64,000 nt of DNA from contig JAHAKD010000006.1 in assembly GCA_018371855.1 (NCBI GenBank), forward strand, positions 62,001-126,000, written 5' to 3'. Below, in pieces: positions 50,484 to 59,505 of this stretch. The position numbers and the translations under genes were made by a program. Source of the stretch: Clostridium sp. GTDB lineage: Bacteria; Bacillota; Clostridia; TANB77; CAG-508. Numbering within the stretch: position 1 is the first letter of the stretch; every line of letters begins with the position of its first letter. The notes under the pieces were generated by a model. It was not told the DNA's origin, searched no databases, and saw nothing but the letters and a program-made list of their open reading frames with translations.

Positions 50484-50828
50484 ATGGAAGATTGTTTATT
50501 TTGTAAAATAATTAATAGAGAAATACCATCAACAATAGTATATGAAGATGAGGAAATATTAGCATTTAAAGATATTAATCCAATAGCACCTGTTCATATA
50601 TTAGTAATACCAAAGAAACATTATAATGATATTAGCGAAGTACCAGAAAACGAAGCAGAAATAATTGCAAAAATTCATATGGCTATAAATAAAATAGCAA
50701 AAGAGCAAGGTATTGCAGATAAAGGTTATAGAATTATAAATAATTGCAAAGAGGATGGAGGACAAGAAGTAAAACACTTACATTTTCATCTAATAGGTGG
50801 CAAAAAATTAGGGACAAAAATATGTTAA
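50484..50828 (+). CDS. HIT family nucleotide-binding protein (HinT-like)
   Basis: 114 residues from ATG 50484; the upstream in-frame ATG overlaps the ribosome site. Histidine-triad fold: CLFCKIINREIPS at the N-terminus, then HILVIPKKHY and the triad VKHLHFHLIGGKK near the C-terminus. HinT proteins hydrolyse AMP-N phosphoramidates such as aminoacyl-adenylates, which fits a position next to a tRNA synthetase. Confidence 0.93.
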   Translation: MEDCLFCKIINREIPSTIVYEDEEILAFKDINPIAPVHILVIPKKHYNDISEVPENEAEIIAKIHMAINKIAKEQGIADKGYRIINNCKEDGGQEVKHLHFHLIGGKKLGTKIC

Positions 50829-50916
50829 AAACAAAAGAATAAATTTACATAAAGTATATGAAAACATATAAAAATATGTTATAATATACTTTAGATAGGT
50901 AATTGGAGGTAAAATT

Positions 50917-51585
50917 ATGTTTGTTGATAGTAAATATAGTAAAATATTAACTGTTTTATTAGTCGTTGTAATAGTGGGAATTGTTGGTTTACTAGGTTTT
51001 TTAGGATATGAGATGTATACTAAATATTTCCTAGAAGAAGATACACAAGCATATATGGATGACTATGCAAATTCTTTAGGAATTCAGCCTTTAGAAGAAA
51101 ATAATGTAACTGGTGACTTTAATTCCTTATTAGATGTTAATACAGTTACAAATGCAAGTGGTGATAGCACAGGAACTGCCAAACAATTTAAAGGTTTTGA
51201 TGTTGTAGGAGCAATAGAAATTCCAAAAACTAATGTAAATCTTCCAATATTAAAACAAATGGGAACAAAAGCTATGAATACATCAGTAGTTCAGCAATAT
51301 GGACCAGGACCAAACCAAGTAGGAAATACAGTAATTGCAGGACATAACTATAGAAACGGACAATTCTTTTCAAATAATTATAAATTAGAAAATGGAGATA
51401 CTATTTATATTACAGATAATTCTGGAACAAGATTAAAATATGTAATATATAATAAATATGAAACAACTCCAGAAGATGCAGATTATATGGATAGAGATAC
51501 TGGAGGAAAACCAGAAATATCTTTAACAACATGTACAGATGATAGTAAAGCAAGAATTATAATTTGGGCAAAACTTGCAGAATAA
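50917..51585 (+). CDS. Sortase, first of two
   Basis: 222-residue membrane transpeptidase that attaches surface proteins to peptidoglycan. N-terminal transmembrane helix (about 10-32), then the sortase barrel: VGAIEIPKTNVNLPILKQ, catalytic His in VIAGHNYRNGQFF (about 141), Cys in LTTCTDD and Arg in ARIIIWAK near the end. The LxTC form and single N-terminal anchor suggest class D or a related class. No LPxTG-type substrate gene was found in the window. A GGGACGTTCC hairpin separates it from the second sortase. Confidence 0.92.
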   Translation: MFVDSKYSKILTVLLVVVIVGIVGLLGFLGYEMYTKYFLEEDTQAYMDDYANSLGIQPLEENNVTGDFNSLLDVNTVTNASGDSTGTAKQFKGFDVVGAIEIPKTNVNLPILKQMGTKAMNTSVVQQYGPGPNQVGNTVIAGHNYRNGQFFSNNYKLENGDTIYITDNSGTRLKYVIYNKYETTPEDADYMDRDTGGKPEISLTTCTDDSKARIIIWAKLAE

Positions 51586-51587
51586 TC

Positions 51588-51627
51588 AAAAAGGGATTTT
51601 GGGGGACGTTCCTTAAATCCCTTTTTT
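51588..51627. repeat. GGGACGTTCC hairpin family, locus 7
   Basis: AAAAAGGGATTTT / AAATCCCTTTTTT arms around GGGGGACGTTCC; begins 2 bases after the sortase stop and ends in a T run, so it can terminate. Confidence 0.85.
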
Positions 51628-51677
51628 GGGATTAAAAAATATCGTATGAGTGGAAAAGTAATTAATAGGAGGTAGAA

Positions 51678-52361
51678 ATGTCTACTGCAGCAGATACATA
51701 CAAAAAAGTTTTAAATTTATTTTTTATAATATTATTAATAGTACTATTATGTATAGCAGGATATTTAATTTATAAATTTATTTCTGCTAAAATTATAAAT
51801 GACGATTCGGACGAATATATAGCAGAATTTACAAATGAAATTGGAGATATTGATGGAAATATAATAAGTGATGATACAACAACAACTACTGCTGAATCAG
51901 ATGAAAATACTAGTAAAGCAGCCAAAGTAAAATCGGCAAGAAGTTCAAAAAATAAGAAAACTGTTAGTAAATATTATAATTATGATGTTTGTGGATATAT
52001 AAGAATTCCTAAAACAGGAATACAGTATCCAATTATAGCTACATTATCAAAACAAGCCTTAGAGATAGGTGTATGTGTAGAATATGGCCCAGGACCAAAT
52101 GAAACTGGAAACACAGTAATTGCAGGACATAATTATTTAAATAGATTATTTTTCTCAAAAAATAAAAATTTAAATATAGGTGATAAAGTATATATTACAG
52201 ATTTGTATGGAGTAACTGTAGAATATACGATATATAATAAATTTGAAACATCTCCACAAGACACAAGCTATATGTTTAGAGATACTGGTGGAATACCAGA
52301 AATAACACTTGCAACATGTTCACAAAATGGATCAGCAAGATTAATTTTATATGCAAAATAA
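51678..52361 (+). CDS. Sortase, second of two
   Basis: 227 residues, same layout as the sortase before it: transmembrane helix about 11-33, a longer Asp/Thr/Lys-rich linker (about 40-95), IPKTGIQYPIIATL, His in VIAGHNYLNRLFFS (about 155), Cys in LATCSQNG and Arg in ARLILYAK. The pair is clearly paralogous (YGPGPN and GNTVIAGHNY are identical in both), which suggests tandem duplication and divergence of substrate choice. Confidence 0.92.
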   Translation: MSTAADTYKKVLNLFFIILLIVLLCIAGYLIYKFISAKIINDDSDEYIAEFTNEIGDIDGNIISDDTTTTTAESDENTSKAAKVKSARSSKNKKTVSKYYNYDVCGYIRIPKTGIQYPIIATLSKQALEIGVCVEYGPGPNETGNTVIAGHNYLNRLFFSKNKNLNIGDKVYITDLYGVTVEYTIYNKFETSPQDTSYMFRDTGGIPEITLATCSQNGSARLILYAK

Positions 52362-52371
52362 TAAAAAAATA

Positions 52372-52400
52372 TTGAAAAAATTTTTGTTGAGTGATAAAAT
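52372..52400 (+). promoter_or_regulatory. Promoter of the riboswitch-ATPase unit
   Basis: TTGAAA at 52372-52377 and TAAAAT at 52395-52400, spacer 17, immediately before the aptamer. Confidence 0.75.
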
Positions 52401-52408
52401 ACAACTAC

Positions 52409-52498
52409 TTTTAAAAGGGAGTAGCTTGTAAACTACTAATCAACAGTCGCGAAGAATTCTGGTTAGTAACCTAATTTAGGTAAGCAAGACTTTTAAAA
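52409..52498 (+). promoter_or_regulatory. yybP-ykoY manganese riboswitch aptamer
   Basis: The conserved core AAGGGAGTAGCTT (52413-52425), CAACAGTC (52441-52448) and the 3' TAAGCAAGACTT (52481-52492) are the hallmarks of the yybP-ykoY family, which senses Mn2+. The closing helix P1 is TTTTAAAAG (52410-52418) with CTTTTAAAA (52490-52498). The gene behind it is a cation P-type ATPase, a known partner of this class. Confidence 0.92.
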
Positions 52499-52535
52499 AA
52501 CACAAAAAGTTTTTTAAAGTCTTGCTTTTTGTGTA
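52483..52535 (+). terminator. Riboswitch terminator
   Basis: AGCAAGACTTTTAAAAAAC pairs with GTTTTTTAAAGTCTTGCT (one bulged T), then TTTTGTG. Its 5' arm is the 3' strand of aptamer helix P1, so aptamer closure by Mn2+ should block the terminator: an ON switch. Confidence 0.85.
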
Positions 52536-52561
52536 TAATACTAAAAAAGGAGAGATGAATA

Positions 52562-55354
52562 GTGAATTGGTTTAACAAAGAAATAAGTCAAGTAGAAAAA
52601 GAATTACAAACCAATATTAAGGAAGGCTTAACAGAAGAACAAGTAAAGGCAAATTATGAAAAGTATGGCATGAACGAATTAAAACAAAAAAAGAAAAAAT
52701 CTTTATTTGTAAAATTTTTAGAACAATTTAAAGATTTTATGATTATCGTTTTAATTGTTGCAGCCATAGTATCTGGAGCTGTAGGAATTGCAGAAGGCGA
52801 AGGAATAACAGATACAATTATAATTTTAATAGTTGTAGTACTTAATGCAATAATTGGAGTAGTTCAAGAAAGTAAGGCAGAAAAATCATTAGAGGCACTT
52901 CAAAAATTAAGTGCACATGCATCAAAAGTTGTACGTAATGGAAAAGTAACAGTAGTACAATCTAGAGAATTAGTACCAGGAGATGTCGTAGTTCTAGATA
53001 CAGGTGACTATGTACCAGCAGACTTAAGAATAGTAGAAAGTGCAAACTTAAAGTCACAAGAAGCATCATTAACAGGTGAATCTGTACCAGTAGATAAAAA
53101 TACAGAAACTATAGATGATGAAAAAGTTACTCTTGGAGATAGAACAAACATGCTTTTCTCTTCTTCACTTATAACATATGGAAGAGGAAAAGGTATTGTA
53201 GTAGAAACAGGAATGAATACAGAAGTTGGTAAAATTGCTAAAATTATTAGTGATACTGAAGCAACTGAAACACCACTTCAAACAAAATTAAATAAATTAG
53301 GAAAAACATTAGGAATAGCAGCTCTTGCAATATGTATAGTAATATTTATAATAGGTATTGCTTATGGTAAAGATGTAATAGATATGTTTATGACAGCTGT
53401 TAGTTTAGCTGTTGCAGCAATTCCAGAAGGTTTAGCAGCAGTTTCTACAATAGTTTTAGCTATAGGTGTTCAAAGAATGGTAAAGAAAAATGCTATTATA
53501 AAGAAACTACCAGCAGTAGAAACATTAGGAAGCGCAACAGTTATATGTTCAGATAAAACAGGAACACTAACACAAAATAAAATGACAGTTCAAAAAGTAT
53601 TTGTAAATAATGAAGTAAAAGAAGTTGCAGATATTAAAGATATCAGTAATGAATTAGATAGATTAATGCAAGTATGTACATTATGTAATGATACAAAAAT
53701 TGGTGCGGAAAACCAATTAACAGGTGCCCCTACAGAAACAGCATTAATAGATTTAGGATTTAAGATTAAATTTGATGTAAAAGAAACTTTAGAATTAAAA
53801 AGGGTAAAAGAAATTCCATTTGATTCTGACAGAAAATTAATGACTACAGTAAATAAAGTAGGAGAAAAATACCTTGTTTATACAAAAGGTGGAATTGATG
53901 AATTAATTGCAAGATGTAATTCTTATATAGTAAATGGTGAAATAAAAAATGATTTAGCAAATTATAAAGCAGAAATAGATAAATATAATGTGGAAATGGC
54001 AAAAGAGGCTCTAAGAGTATTAGCTATGGCATATAAAGAGCTAGACCATGAACCAACAGATGAAGAAATGAAAAATATAGAAAATGATTTAATATTTGTT
54101 GGAATGGTTGGAATGATAGATCCACCAAGAGAAGAAGTTAAAGTAGCAGTAGAAAAATGTAAAACAGCAGGAATTAAAACTGTAATGATTACAGGTGATC
54201 ATAAGATTACAGCTGTTGCAATTGCAAAAGCATTAGGAATATTAGAAAACGAAGATGAAGCAATTACAGGTAGCGAACTTGAGGAAATGTCAGATGAGGA
54301 TTTAACAAAAAATATTAGAAAATATTCAGTTTATGCAAGGGTATCACCAGAACATAAAGTTAGAATAGTAAAAGCTTGGCAAGCAAACGGAGAAATTGTT
54401 GCTATGACAGGTGATGGTGTAAATGATGCTCCAGCATTAAAAACAGCTGATATTGGTTGTGCAATGGGAATTGTAGGTACAGACGTTTCTAAGGAAGCAG
54501 CAGATGTAATATTAACAGATGACAATTTTGCTACAATAGTATCATCTGTAGAAGAAGGAAGACGTATTTATGATAACATATTAAAAGCAATTCAATTCTT
54601 ACTTTCTAGTAATGTTGGTGAAATTATAGTACTATTTTTAGCAATCTTAATTACACCTTGGCTTGGAAGTACATTTAATATAGATATAGGTTTAATCGAA
54701 GTATTACTTCCAATTCATATATTGTGGATTAATTTAGTAACAGATTCACTTCCAGCATTAGCATTAGCTGTTGATCCAGCAGAAGACGATGTAATGAAAC
54801 GAAAACCAAAGAAACAAAAGGGAATTTTTACAAAAGGTATGAGTTTTAGAGTTGTATACCAAGGAATAATGATTGGTTTACTTACACTTGCAGCATTTAT
54901 AATTGGTATTGCAACACCAGAAGAAAATTTACCAACTATGGTAAAAGTAGATGGAACTTTATATGGTGTTGAAGAAGTAGAAAACTTAGATGAAGCACTA
55001 GCAAATGGCGCAGAATATGTAGAAAAGCAAGAAGTAAAAGTAGAAATAGGTCAAACAATGGCATTTATGGTATTAGCATTTTCAGAATTAGTACATGTAT
55101 TCAATATCAGAAATAACAAAAAATCTGTATTTAAAACACATCCATTTAACAACAAAATGTTATTGCTAGCAATAGGAGCATCAGCAGCATTAATGCTTAT
55201 AATATTGTTAGTACCAGCATTAAGACATATATTCAGTATACCAATTTTACCAATGGGCAATTTGATAGAAACAATTTTATTAATAATAGCACCATTAGTA
55301 ATTGTAGAAATATTCAAACTATTAAAAATAAACACAACAAAAGACGAAGCATAA
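52562..55354 (+). CDS. P2-type cation-transporting ATPase (Ca2+/Mn2+)
   Basis: 930-residue P-type ATPase of the SERCA/PMCA-like subgroup. Phosphorylation site D331-KTGTLTQNK, actuator TGES near residue 175, hinge MTGDGVNDAPALKTADIG, and TM4 AVAAIPEGLAAVSTIVLAIG with the PEGL motif typical of Ca2+ pumps. About ten transmembrane helices. Start is GTG 52562 with GGAG 9 bases upstream; a six-codon ORF (ATG 52555) overlaps it in another frame. Control by the yybP-ykoY riboswitch suggests Mn2+ export, as for Lactococcus YoaB. The real ion may be Mn2+, Ca2+ or both. Confidence 0.94.
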   Translation: MNWFNKEISQVEKELQTNIKEGLTEEQVKANYEKYGMNELKQKKKKSLFVKFLEQFKDFMIIVLIVAAIVSGAVGIAEGEGITDTIIILIVVVLNAIIGVVQESKAEKSLEALQKLSAHASKVVRNGKVTVVQSRELVPGDVVVLDTGDYVPADLRIVESANLKSQEASLTGESVPVDKNTETIDDEKVTLGDRTNMLFSSSLITYGRGKGIVVETGMNTEVGKIAKIISDTEATETPLQTKLNKLGKTLGIAALAICIVIFIIGIAYGKDVIDMFMTAVSLAVAAIPEGLAAVSTIVLAIGVQRMVKKNAIIKKLPAVETLGSATVICSDKTGTLTQNKMTVQKVFVNNEVKEVADIKDISNELDRLMQVCTLCNDTKIGAENQLTGAPTETALIDLGFKIKFDVKETLELKRVKEIPFDSDRKLMTTVNKVGEKYLVYTKGGIDELIARCNSYIVNGEIKNDLANYKAEIDKYNVEMAKEALRVLAMAYKELDHEPTDEEMKNIENDLIFVGMVGMIDPPREEVKVAVEKCKTAGIKTVMITGDHKITAVAIAKALGILENEDEAITGSELEEMSDEDLTKNIRKYSVYARVSPEHKVRIVKAWQANGEIVAMTGDGVNDAPALKTADIGCAMGIVGTDVSKEAADVILTDDNFATIVSSVEEGRRIYDNILKAIQFLLSSNVGEIIVLFLAILITPWLGSTFNIDIGLIEVLLPIHILWINLVTDSLPALALAVDPAEDDVMKRKPKKQKGIFTKGMSFRVVYQGIMIGLLTLAAFIIGIATPEENLPTMVKVDGTLYGVEEVENLDEALANGAEYVEKQEVKVEIGQTMAFMVLAFSELVHVFNIRNNKKSVFKTHPFNNKMLLLAIGASAALMLIILLVPALRHIFSIPILPMGNLIETILLIIAPLVIVEIFKLLKINTTKDEA

Positions 55355-55379
55355 ATCAAAAGAAAGTTGGAACATTTCT

Positions 55380-55444
55380 AGGGATTTGGGGACGTTCCTC
55401 AAATCCCTTTTTTGAACTTTAGGAACAGAACTTAAAGTTCAAAA
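55380..55444. repeat. GGGACGTTCC hairpin family, locus 8, with second hairpin
   Basis: AGGGATTT / AAATCCCT arms around GGGGACGTTCC (55380-55413, ending in TTTTTT), followed by TTTGAACTTTA / TAAAGTTCAAA enclosing GGAACAGAAC. Begins 25 bases after the ATPase stop. Confidence 0.8.
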
Positions 55445-55551
55445 ATTATGTAAAATACTACGAAGGCAGCAACCAAAATATATTTTGTATTGAATTTTAA
55501 ATATGCTTGATATATAATGGATACGAAAAAAGCAAATGTTAGGTGAAAAAA

Positions 55552-56415
55552 ATGACATTAGATTTAATAGAGGTAAAACCTCACTTAAACGTAAAAAAAG
55601 TAGTAATAATTACAATAGTTTTGATATTAATTATATCGCTTATATCTACAGCGATATTTTTTGGTGTGCGCCATTATAATAAGAACTTAAGCATAATAGA
55701 AAGTGATATATTAGCTAAAAACAAGCCAACTCACGAATTGTTTTTTTTAGATAATGCAAAGAAAAATAAAATTGTAGAAAGAGTGTCACATATTTATAAT
55801 TCAGATTATAAAAGAGTATTTCTAACATTTGACGATGGTCCTTCAAAATCTGTTACTATTCCAATTTTGGATATATTAAAACAAAATAATGTTAAAGCAA
55901 CATTTTTTGTATTAGGAAGTAATGCCGAAAGATATCCAGAAATAGTAAAAAGAGCATATCAAGAAGGGCATTATATAGCAAACCATAGTTTTACACATGT
56001 TTATTCTAATATATATTCTTCGCCACAAGCAGTATTAGATGAATATAACAGAACAGAAACCGCTATAAAGAAGGCAATAGGTGATCAAACATATAATTCT
56101 AGAGTGTTTAGATTTCCAGGAGGAACCTCTGGAGGAAAGTATGCAGACATTAAAACAGAGGCTGTTAATTTGCTAAATCAAAACAGTGTGGCACACCTTG
56201 ATTGGAATGCCTTAACTGCTGATGCAGCAGGACTTGACAATGTAAATGATATGATGAGCTATGTAGAAAGCACAATGGGAAATAAAAATAGTGTAGTTAT
56301 ATTAATGCATGATATAGGAACTAAAAAAAGTACGTATGAATTATTACCACAATTAATACAAGTGTTAAAAGAAAAGGGATATGTGTTCGAAAATATATAT
56401 GATATCTTAAAATAA
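55552..56415 (+). CDS. Polysaccharide deacetylase, membrane-anchored
   Basis: 287 residues from ATG 55552 (AGGTG upstream; the in-frame GTG 55543 overlaps the ribosome site). A transmembrane helix (about 20-42) is followed by a NodB domain (about 85-285): VFLTFDDGPSKS with the Asp pair, the metal-binding HSFTHVYSN near residue 150, RFPGGTSGG, and the C-terminal ILMHDIGTKK. Likely peptidoglycan N-acetylglucosamine deacetylase (PgdA-like), which confers lysozyme resistance; acting on another glycan is possible. Confidence 0.9.
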   Translation: MTLDLIEVKPHLNVKKVVIITIVLILIISLISTAIFFGVRHYNKNLSIIESDILAKNKPTHELFFLDNAKKNKIVERVSHIYNSDYKRVFLTFDDGPSKSVTIPILDILKQNNVKATFFVLGSNAERYPEIVKRAYQEGHYIANHSFTHVYSNIYSSPQAVLDEYNRTETAIKKAIGDQTYNSRVFRFPGGTSGGKYADIKTEAVNLLNQNSVAHLDWNALTADAAGLDNVNDMMSYVESTMGNKNSVVILMHDIGTKKSTYELLPQLIQVLKEKGYVFENIYDILK

Positions 56416-56447
56416 AAACCAGAGCAAAATAAAATTGCTCTGGTTTT
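56415..56447. terminator. Bidirectional terminator, deacetylase/thioesterase
   Basis: AAAACCAGAGCAA / TTGCTCTGGTTTT perfect 13-bp stem between convergent genes. Confidence 0.9.
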
Positions 56448-56453
56448 GTAGTA

Positions 56454-57185
56454 TTATTTAAATACGATAATAGCATGTGTTTTTTTATCATCTAAGCTTT
56501 TGATAACTACTTTATGAGTATTCTCTTCAAAAACGTAATAGCATTTTACAGCATCATGAAGTCTAATTTGTTTTTTATAAGTTATCTCAAAAAAGTTAAA
56601 TGTGTTATTTTTATAAACTTCTTCAGGAAGAGCCTCATAAGCCATATCTAAATAATATAAATTGTGCATATGGTTGTTTAAATCTATTTGTGAACGACCT
56701 ACTGTGCAGGTACATGCTGTACCATAATGTTCAGAATCAGTTAATTTAGTAAGCAATGCTTCTTCGGGAGGAAAAGCAGTTTTAGTATCTGGGCAGTATA
56801 GCTTAATTATTTCCTCTGGTATAGGCCTTAATTTACCAGTAGTAGTATTAACTAAAACCCACTTAGATGTTCCAATAATAACTAATTCGTTATTTTGATT
56901 ATATACTTCATAATCACGATAGGTAGAGAATTTCTCTGTATTTCTAGCCCATGTAACTATGTGTAATTTATCTCCATAAAGTGGTCTTTTTAAAACTTTA
57001 ACTTTCCAACCAAGTAAAATCCATGAAGACTTTGTTTTAGGTATTTCATTTAATCCAAAATTAATACTATCAGAATGGTAAGAACCAATATTTTCAAAAA
57101 AAGCTAAAATTGCTTTATTACTTAAATAGTTAGGATTTTCTACATCTCTTAATCCGATTTCAAAATCGTGTTCAAAATATCCCAT
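56454..57185 (-). CDS. Acyl-ACP thioesterase
   Basis: 243 residues, FatA/FatB-type double hotdog. N-terminal YFEHDFEIGLRDVENPNYLS, the first hotdog helix ILAFFENIGSYHSD, then TKSSWILLGWKVKVLKRPLY; second domain with the catalytic region SQIDLNNHMHNLYYLDMAYE near residue 170 (Asn and His). It releases fatty acids from acyl-ACP. The next gene across the divergent gap is an acyl-CoA or acyl-ACP synthetase, so the two may form a fatty-acid release and reuse pair. Confidence 0.93.
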   Translation of the reverse strand: MGYFEHDFEIGLRDVENPNYLSNKAILAFFENIGSYHSDSINFGLNEIPKTKSSWILLGWKVKVLKRPLYGDKLHIVTWARNTEKFSTYRDYEVYNQNNELVIIGTSKWVLVNTTTGKLRPIPEEIIKLYCPDTKTAFPPEEALLTKLTDSEHYGTACTCTVGRSQIDLNNHMHNLYYLDMAYEALPEEVYKNNTFNFFEITYKKQIRLHDAVKCYYVFEENTHKVVIKSLDDKKTHAIIVFK

Positions 57186-57614
57186 AAGATTTCCTCCTTT
57201 ATACAGTAAGAAATTTTAGCACAAAATAAGATAAAATACAAATAAATATATTTATTTGCGTAAAGAAAAAGCAAAACCATTGGCATAATGTGATTATGGT
57301 AATATATAAATATTGTATATAGATTAACCATATTTGATATTGATGGGGGAAAAGGTACTTGAAATAGACTTTTCACTATAAATAAAAGATTAGCTTTATG
57401 AAATTGAATAATTAATAATAACTTTTGAATATCCCTCGTAAATTCAAACTAGGAATTATGAGGGACTAATTCATTTTAATAAAAGTCAGAAAAACTCTAT
57501 TGAGCAAGGTCTATTATTTATACAATATATAAAATTATTATACTAACTGGTCCATAAACATTTACAAAACTAAATAATTGTGCCATAATATAAAAGTATA
57601 GGAGTGATAGTATT
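57186..57614. other. 429-base divergent gap with no gene
   Basis: Between the thioesterase and the synthetase genes. Only short AT-rich reading frames. It holds the synthetase promoter and an imperfect hairpin TCCCTCGTAAATTC / GAATTATGAGGGA (about 57434-57466) with no T run. Nothing else was recognised. Confidence 0.6.
57561..57589 (+). promoter_or_regulatory. Promoter of the synthetase gene
   Basis: TTTACA at 57561-57566 and CATAAT at 57584-57589, spacer 17. Confidence 0.55.
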
Positions 57615-59489
57615 ATGAGAATTTTAAGAGATTTTAAATTACCAGATTTTAAATTTCCTAAGATGAAAATGGAAGGTATGGAAAACATACAAGAAATGCA
57701 AGTTAATTATGACCAAATAGACCAAATAAAAGACAAAAAATTAAAAAATAAATATTATGAAGAAACACATTATAAAACAGTAAAAGAAATATTCAAAAGA
57801 TCAATAGAAAAATACAAAAATAATATATACATTTTAGAAAGACCAAATCATGATCATAAAGCTAAATTCGAAGAATTTACTTACGAAAGATTCGGAAATG
57901 ACGCAATTAATTTAGGTACAGGACTTATGAAGTACTTAAATTTAGCAAATGAAAGAATTATAATTATAGGTGAAAATACATATTATTGGTATGTATCATA
58001 TTTTTCAATCTTATGTGGAGCAGGTATAGCAGTTCCAGTAGATAAAGAATTACCAAATAACGAAATAGAGAATGTAATAAAACGTTCACATGCAGCAGCA
58101 GTAATCTATTCAAAGAAGAAAAAGGATGCTATAGATAAAATAAAAGATAACTTACCAATGGTAAAATATTTTATCGAAATGAATAGTGACGAGCCTGTAC
58201 AAGGTAGAGATGTAGGAATAGAGAATGTAATAGCAGAAGGTAAAAAATTAACAGATGCAGGAAATACAGAATATATGGATGTAGAGATAGATCCAGAAGA
58301 ATTTAAATTTTTAATATTTACTTCTGGAACAACATCACAAGCAAAAGGTGTTATGTTATGCCACAGAAATTTAGCAGAAAATGTAAATGCGGTTTCAAAA
58401 TATGTAAAAATATATGAAAGAGATAGATTTTTCTCTGTATTACCATTACATCATACATATGAATCATCAATTGGAGCTTTATTACCATTTGCAAATGGTT
58501 CATCAGTTGCAATTTGTGGAGGTCTTAGATATATTGTACCAGATATGCAAGAAGCAAAGCCAACAGCAATGCTTGCAGTGCCATTGTTAGTTGAAAGTTT
58601 ATATAAAAAAATAAATCAATCAATAGAAAAAAGTGGTAAAGCAGGATTAGTAAATTCTATGTTACATTTAACAAATATGCTAAAAAGTGTTGGAATAGAC
58701 ATAAAAAGAAAAGTATTTAAAGAGATATATGACAATTTAGGCGGAAATATGAGGATAATAGTTTCTGCTGCAGCACCAATAGATAAAAAGATAGGAAAAT
58801 GGGTTCAAGATATAGGAATTGAATTTTTACAAGGATATGGTTTAACAGAAACTGCTCCAATTGCAGCACTTACTCCAGAATGTGATCCAAGAGTAGGTTC
58901 AGTTGGACTTCCAGTAAACTGTGCACAAATAAAGATTCATAATCCAAATGAAAATGGAGAAGGAGAAATTTGGATTAAGAGCCAAACATTAATGCTTGGA
59001 TATTATGAGGATGAGGAAGCTACAAAAGAAGTAGTACATGATGGTTGGTTTAATTCTGGAGATATTGGTTACCAAGATAAAGATGGTTATGTGTATGTTA
59101 CAGGAAGAAGTAAAAATGTTATAGTAACACAAAATGGAAAAAATATTTATCCAGAAGAAATAGAATTATTACTATCTAAAATTCCAGAAATTCAAGAATG
59201 TATGGTATATGGTAAAGAAGTAGAAGGAGAAAAAGAATTAATAATTTCTGTAAAAGTCATTCCAAATATGGAAGAAATAGAGAATCTACATGGAAAAGAT
59301 TTAAGTGAAGAAGAAATACATAAAATAATTTGGAACAAAATAAAAGAAGTAAATAAAGGATTAACATCATATAAAGCAATAAAAAATCTAGAAATAAAAA
59401 ATGATGAGTTTGCAAAAACAACAACAATGAAAATAAAAAGATATGTAGAACTTCAAAAAGATAAAGAAAAGAATGAAACAAAAGAATAA
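57615..59489 (+). CDS. AMP-dependent acyl-CoA/acyl-ACP synthetase
   Basis: 624 residues, adenylate-forming (ANL) superfamily, long-chain type. ATP loop FLIFTSGTTSQAKGVMLCH (about 233-251), QGYGLTETAPIAALTPE near residue 411, the DGWFNSGDIGYQDKDGYVYV block, the hinge GRSKNVIVTQNGKNIYPEEI, and a C-terminal catalytic-Lys region. An N-terminal extension of about 50 charged residues precedes the core. It opens the run of envelope genes; the PssD-like gene begins 16 bases after it. Confidence 0.92.
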   Translation: MRILRDFKLPDFKFPKMKMEGMENIQEMQVNYDQIDQIKDKKLKNKYYEETHYKTVKEIFKRSIEKYKNNIYILERPNHDHKAKFEEFTYERFGNDAINLGTGLMKYLNLANERIIIIGENTYYWYVSYFSILCGAGIAVPVDKELPNNEIENVIKRSHAAAVIYSKKKKDAIDKIKDNLPMVKYFIEMNSDEPVQGRDVGIENVIAEGKKLTDAGNTEYMDVEIDPEEFKFLIFTSGTTSQAKGVMLCHRNLAENVNAVSKYVKIYERDRFFSVLPLHHTYESSIGALLPFANGSSVAICGGLRYIVPDMQEAKPTAMLAVPLLVESLYKKINQSIEKSGKAGLVNSMLHLTNMLKSVGIDIKRKVFKEIYDNLGGNMRIIVSAAAPIDKKIGKWVQDIGIEFLQGYGLTETAPIAALTPECDPRVGSVGLPVNCAQIKIHNPNENGEGEIWIKSQTLMLGYYEDEEATKEVVHDGWFNSGDIGYQDKDGYVYVTGRSKNVIVTQNGKNIYPEEIELLLSKIPEIQECMVYGKEVEGEKELIISVKVIPNMEEIENLHGKDLSEEEIHKIIWNKIKEVNKGLTSYKAIKNLEIKNDEFAKTTTMKIKRYVELQKDKEKNETKE

Positions 59490-59505
59490 ATAGTGTGGGG
59501 GAAAT

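Noticed and set aside
57434..57466. Hairpin in the gap before the acyl synthetase gene as a terminator or riboswitch
   Set aside because: The stem has mismatches, no T run follows, and no known aptamer pattern is present.
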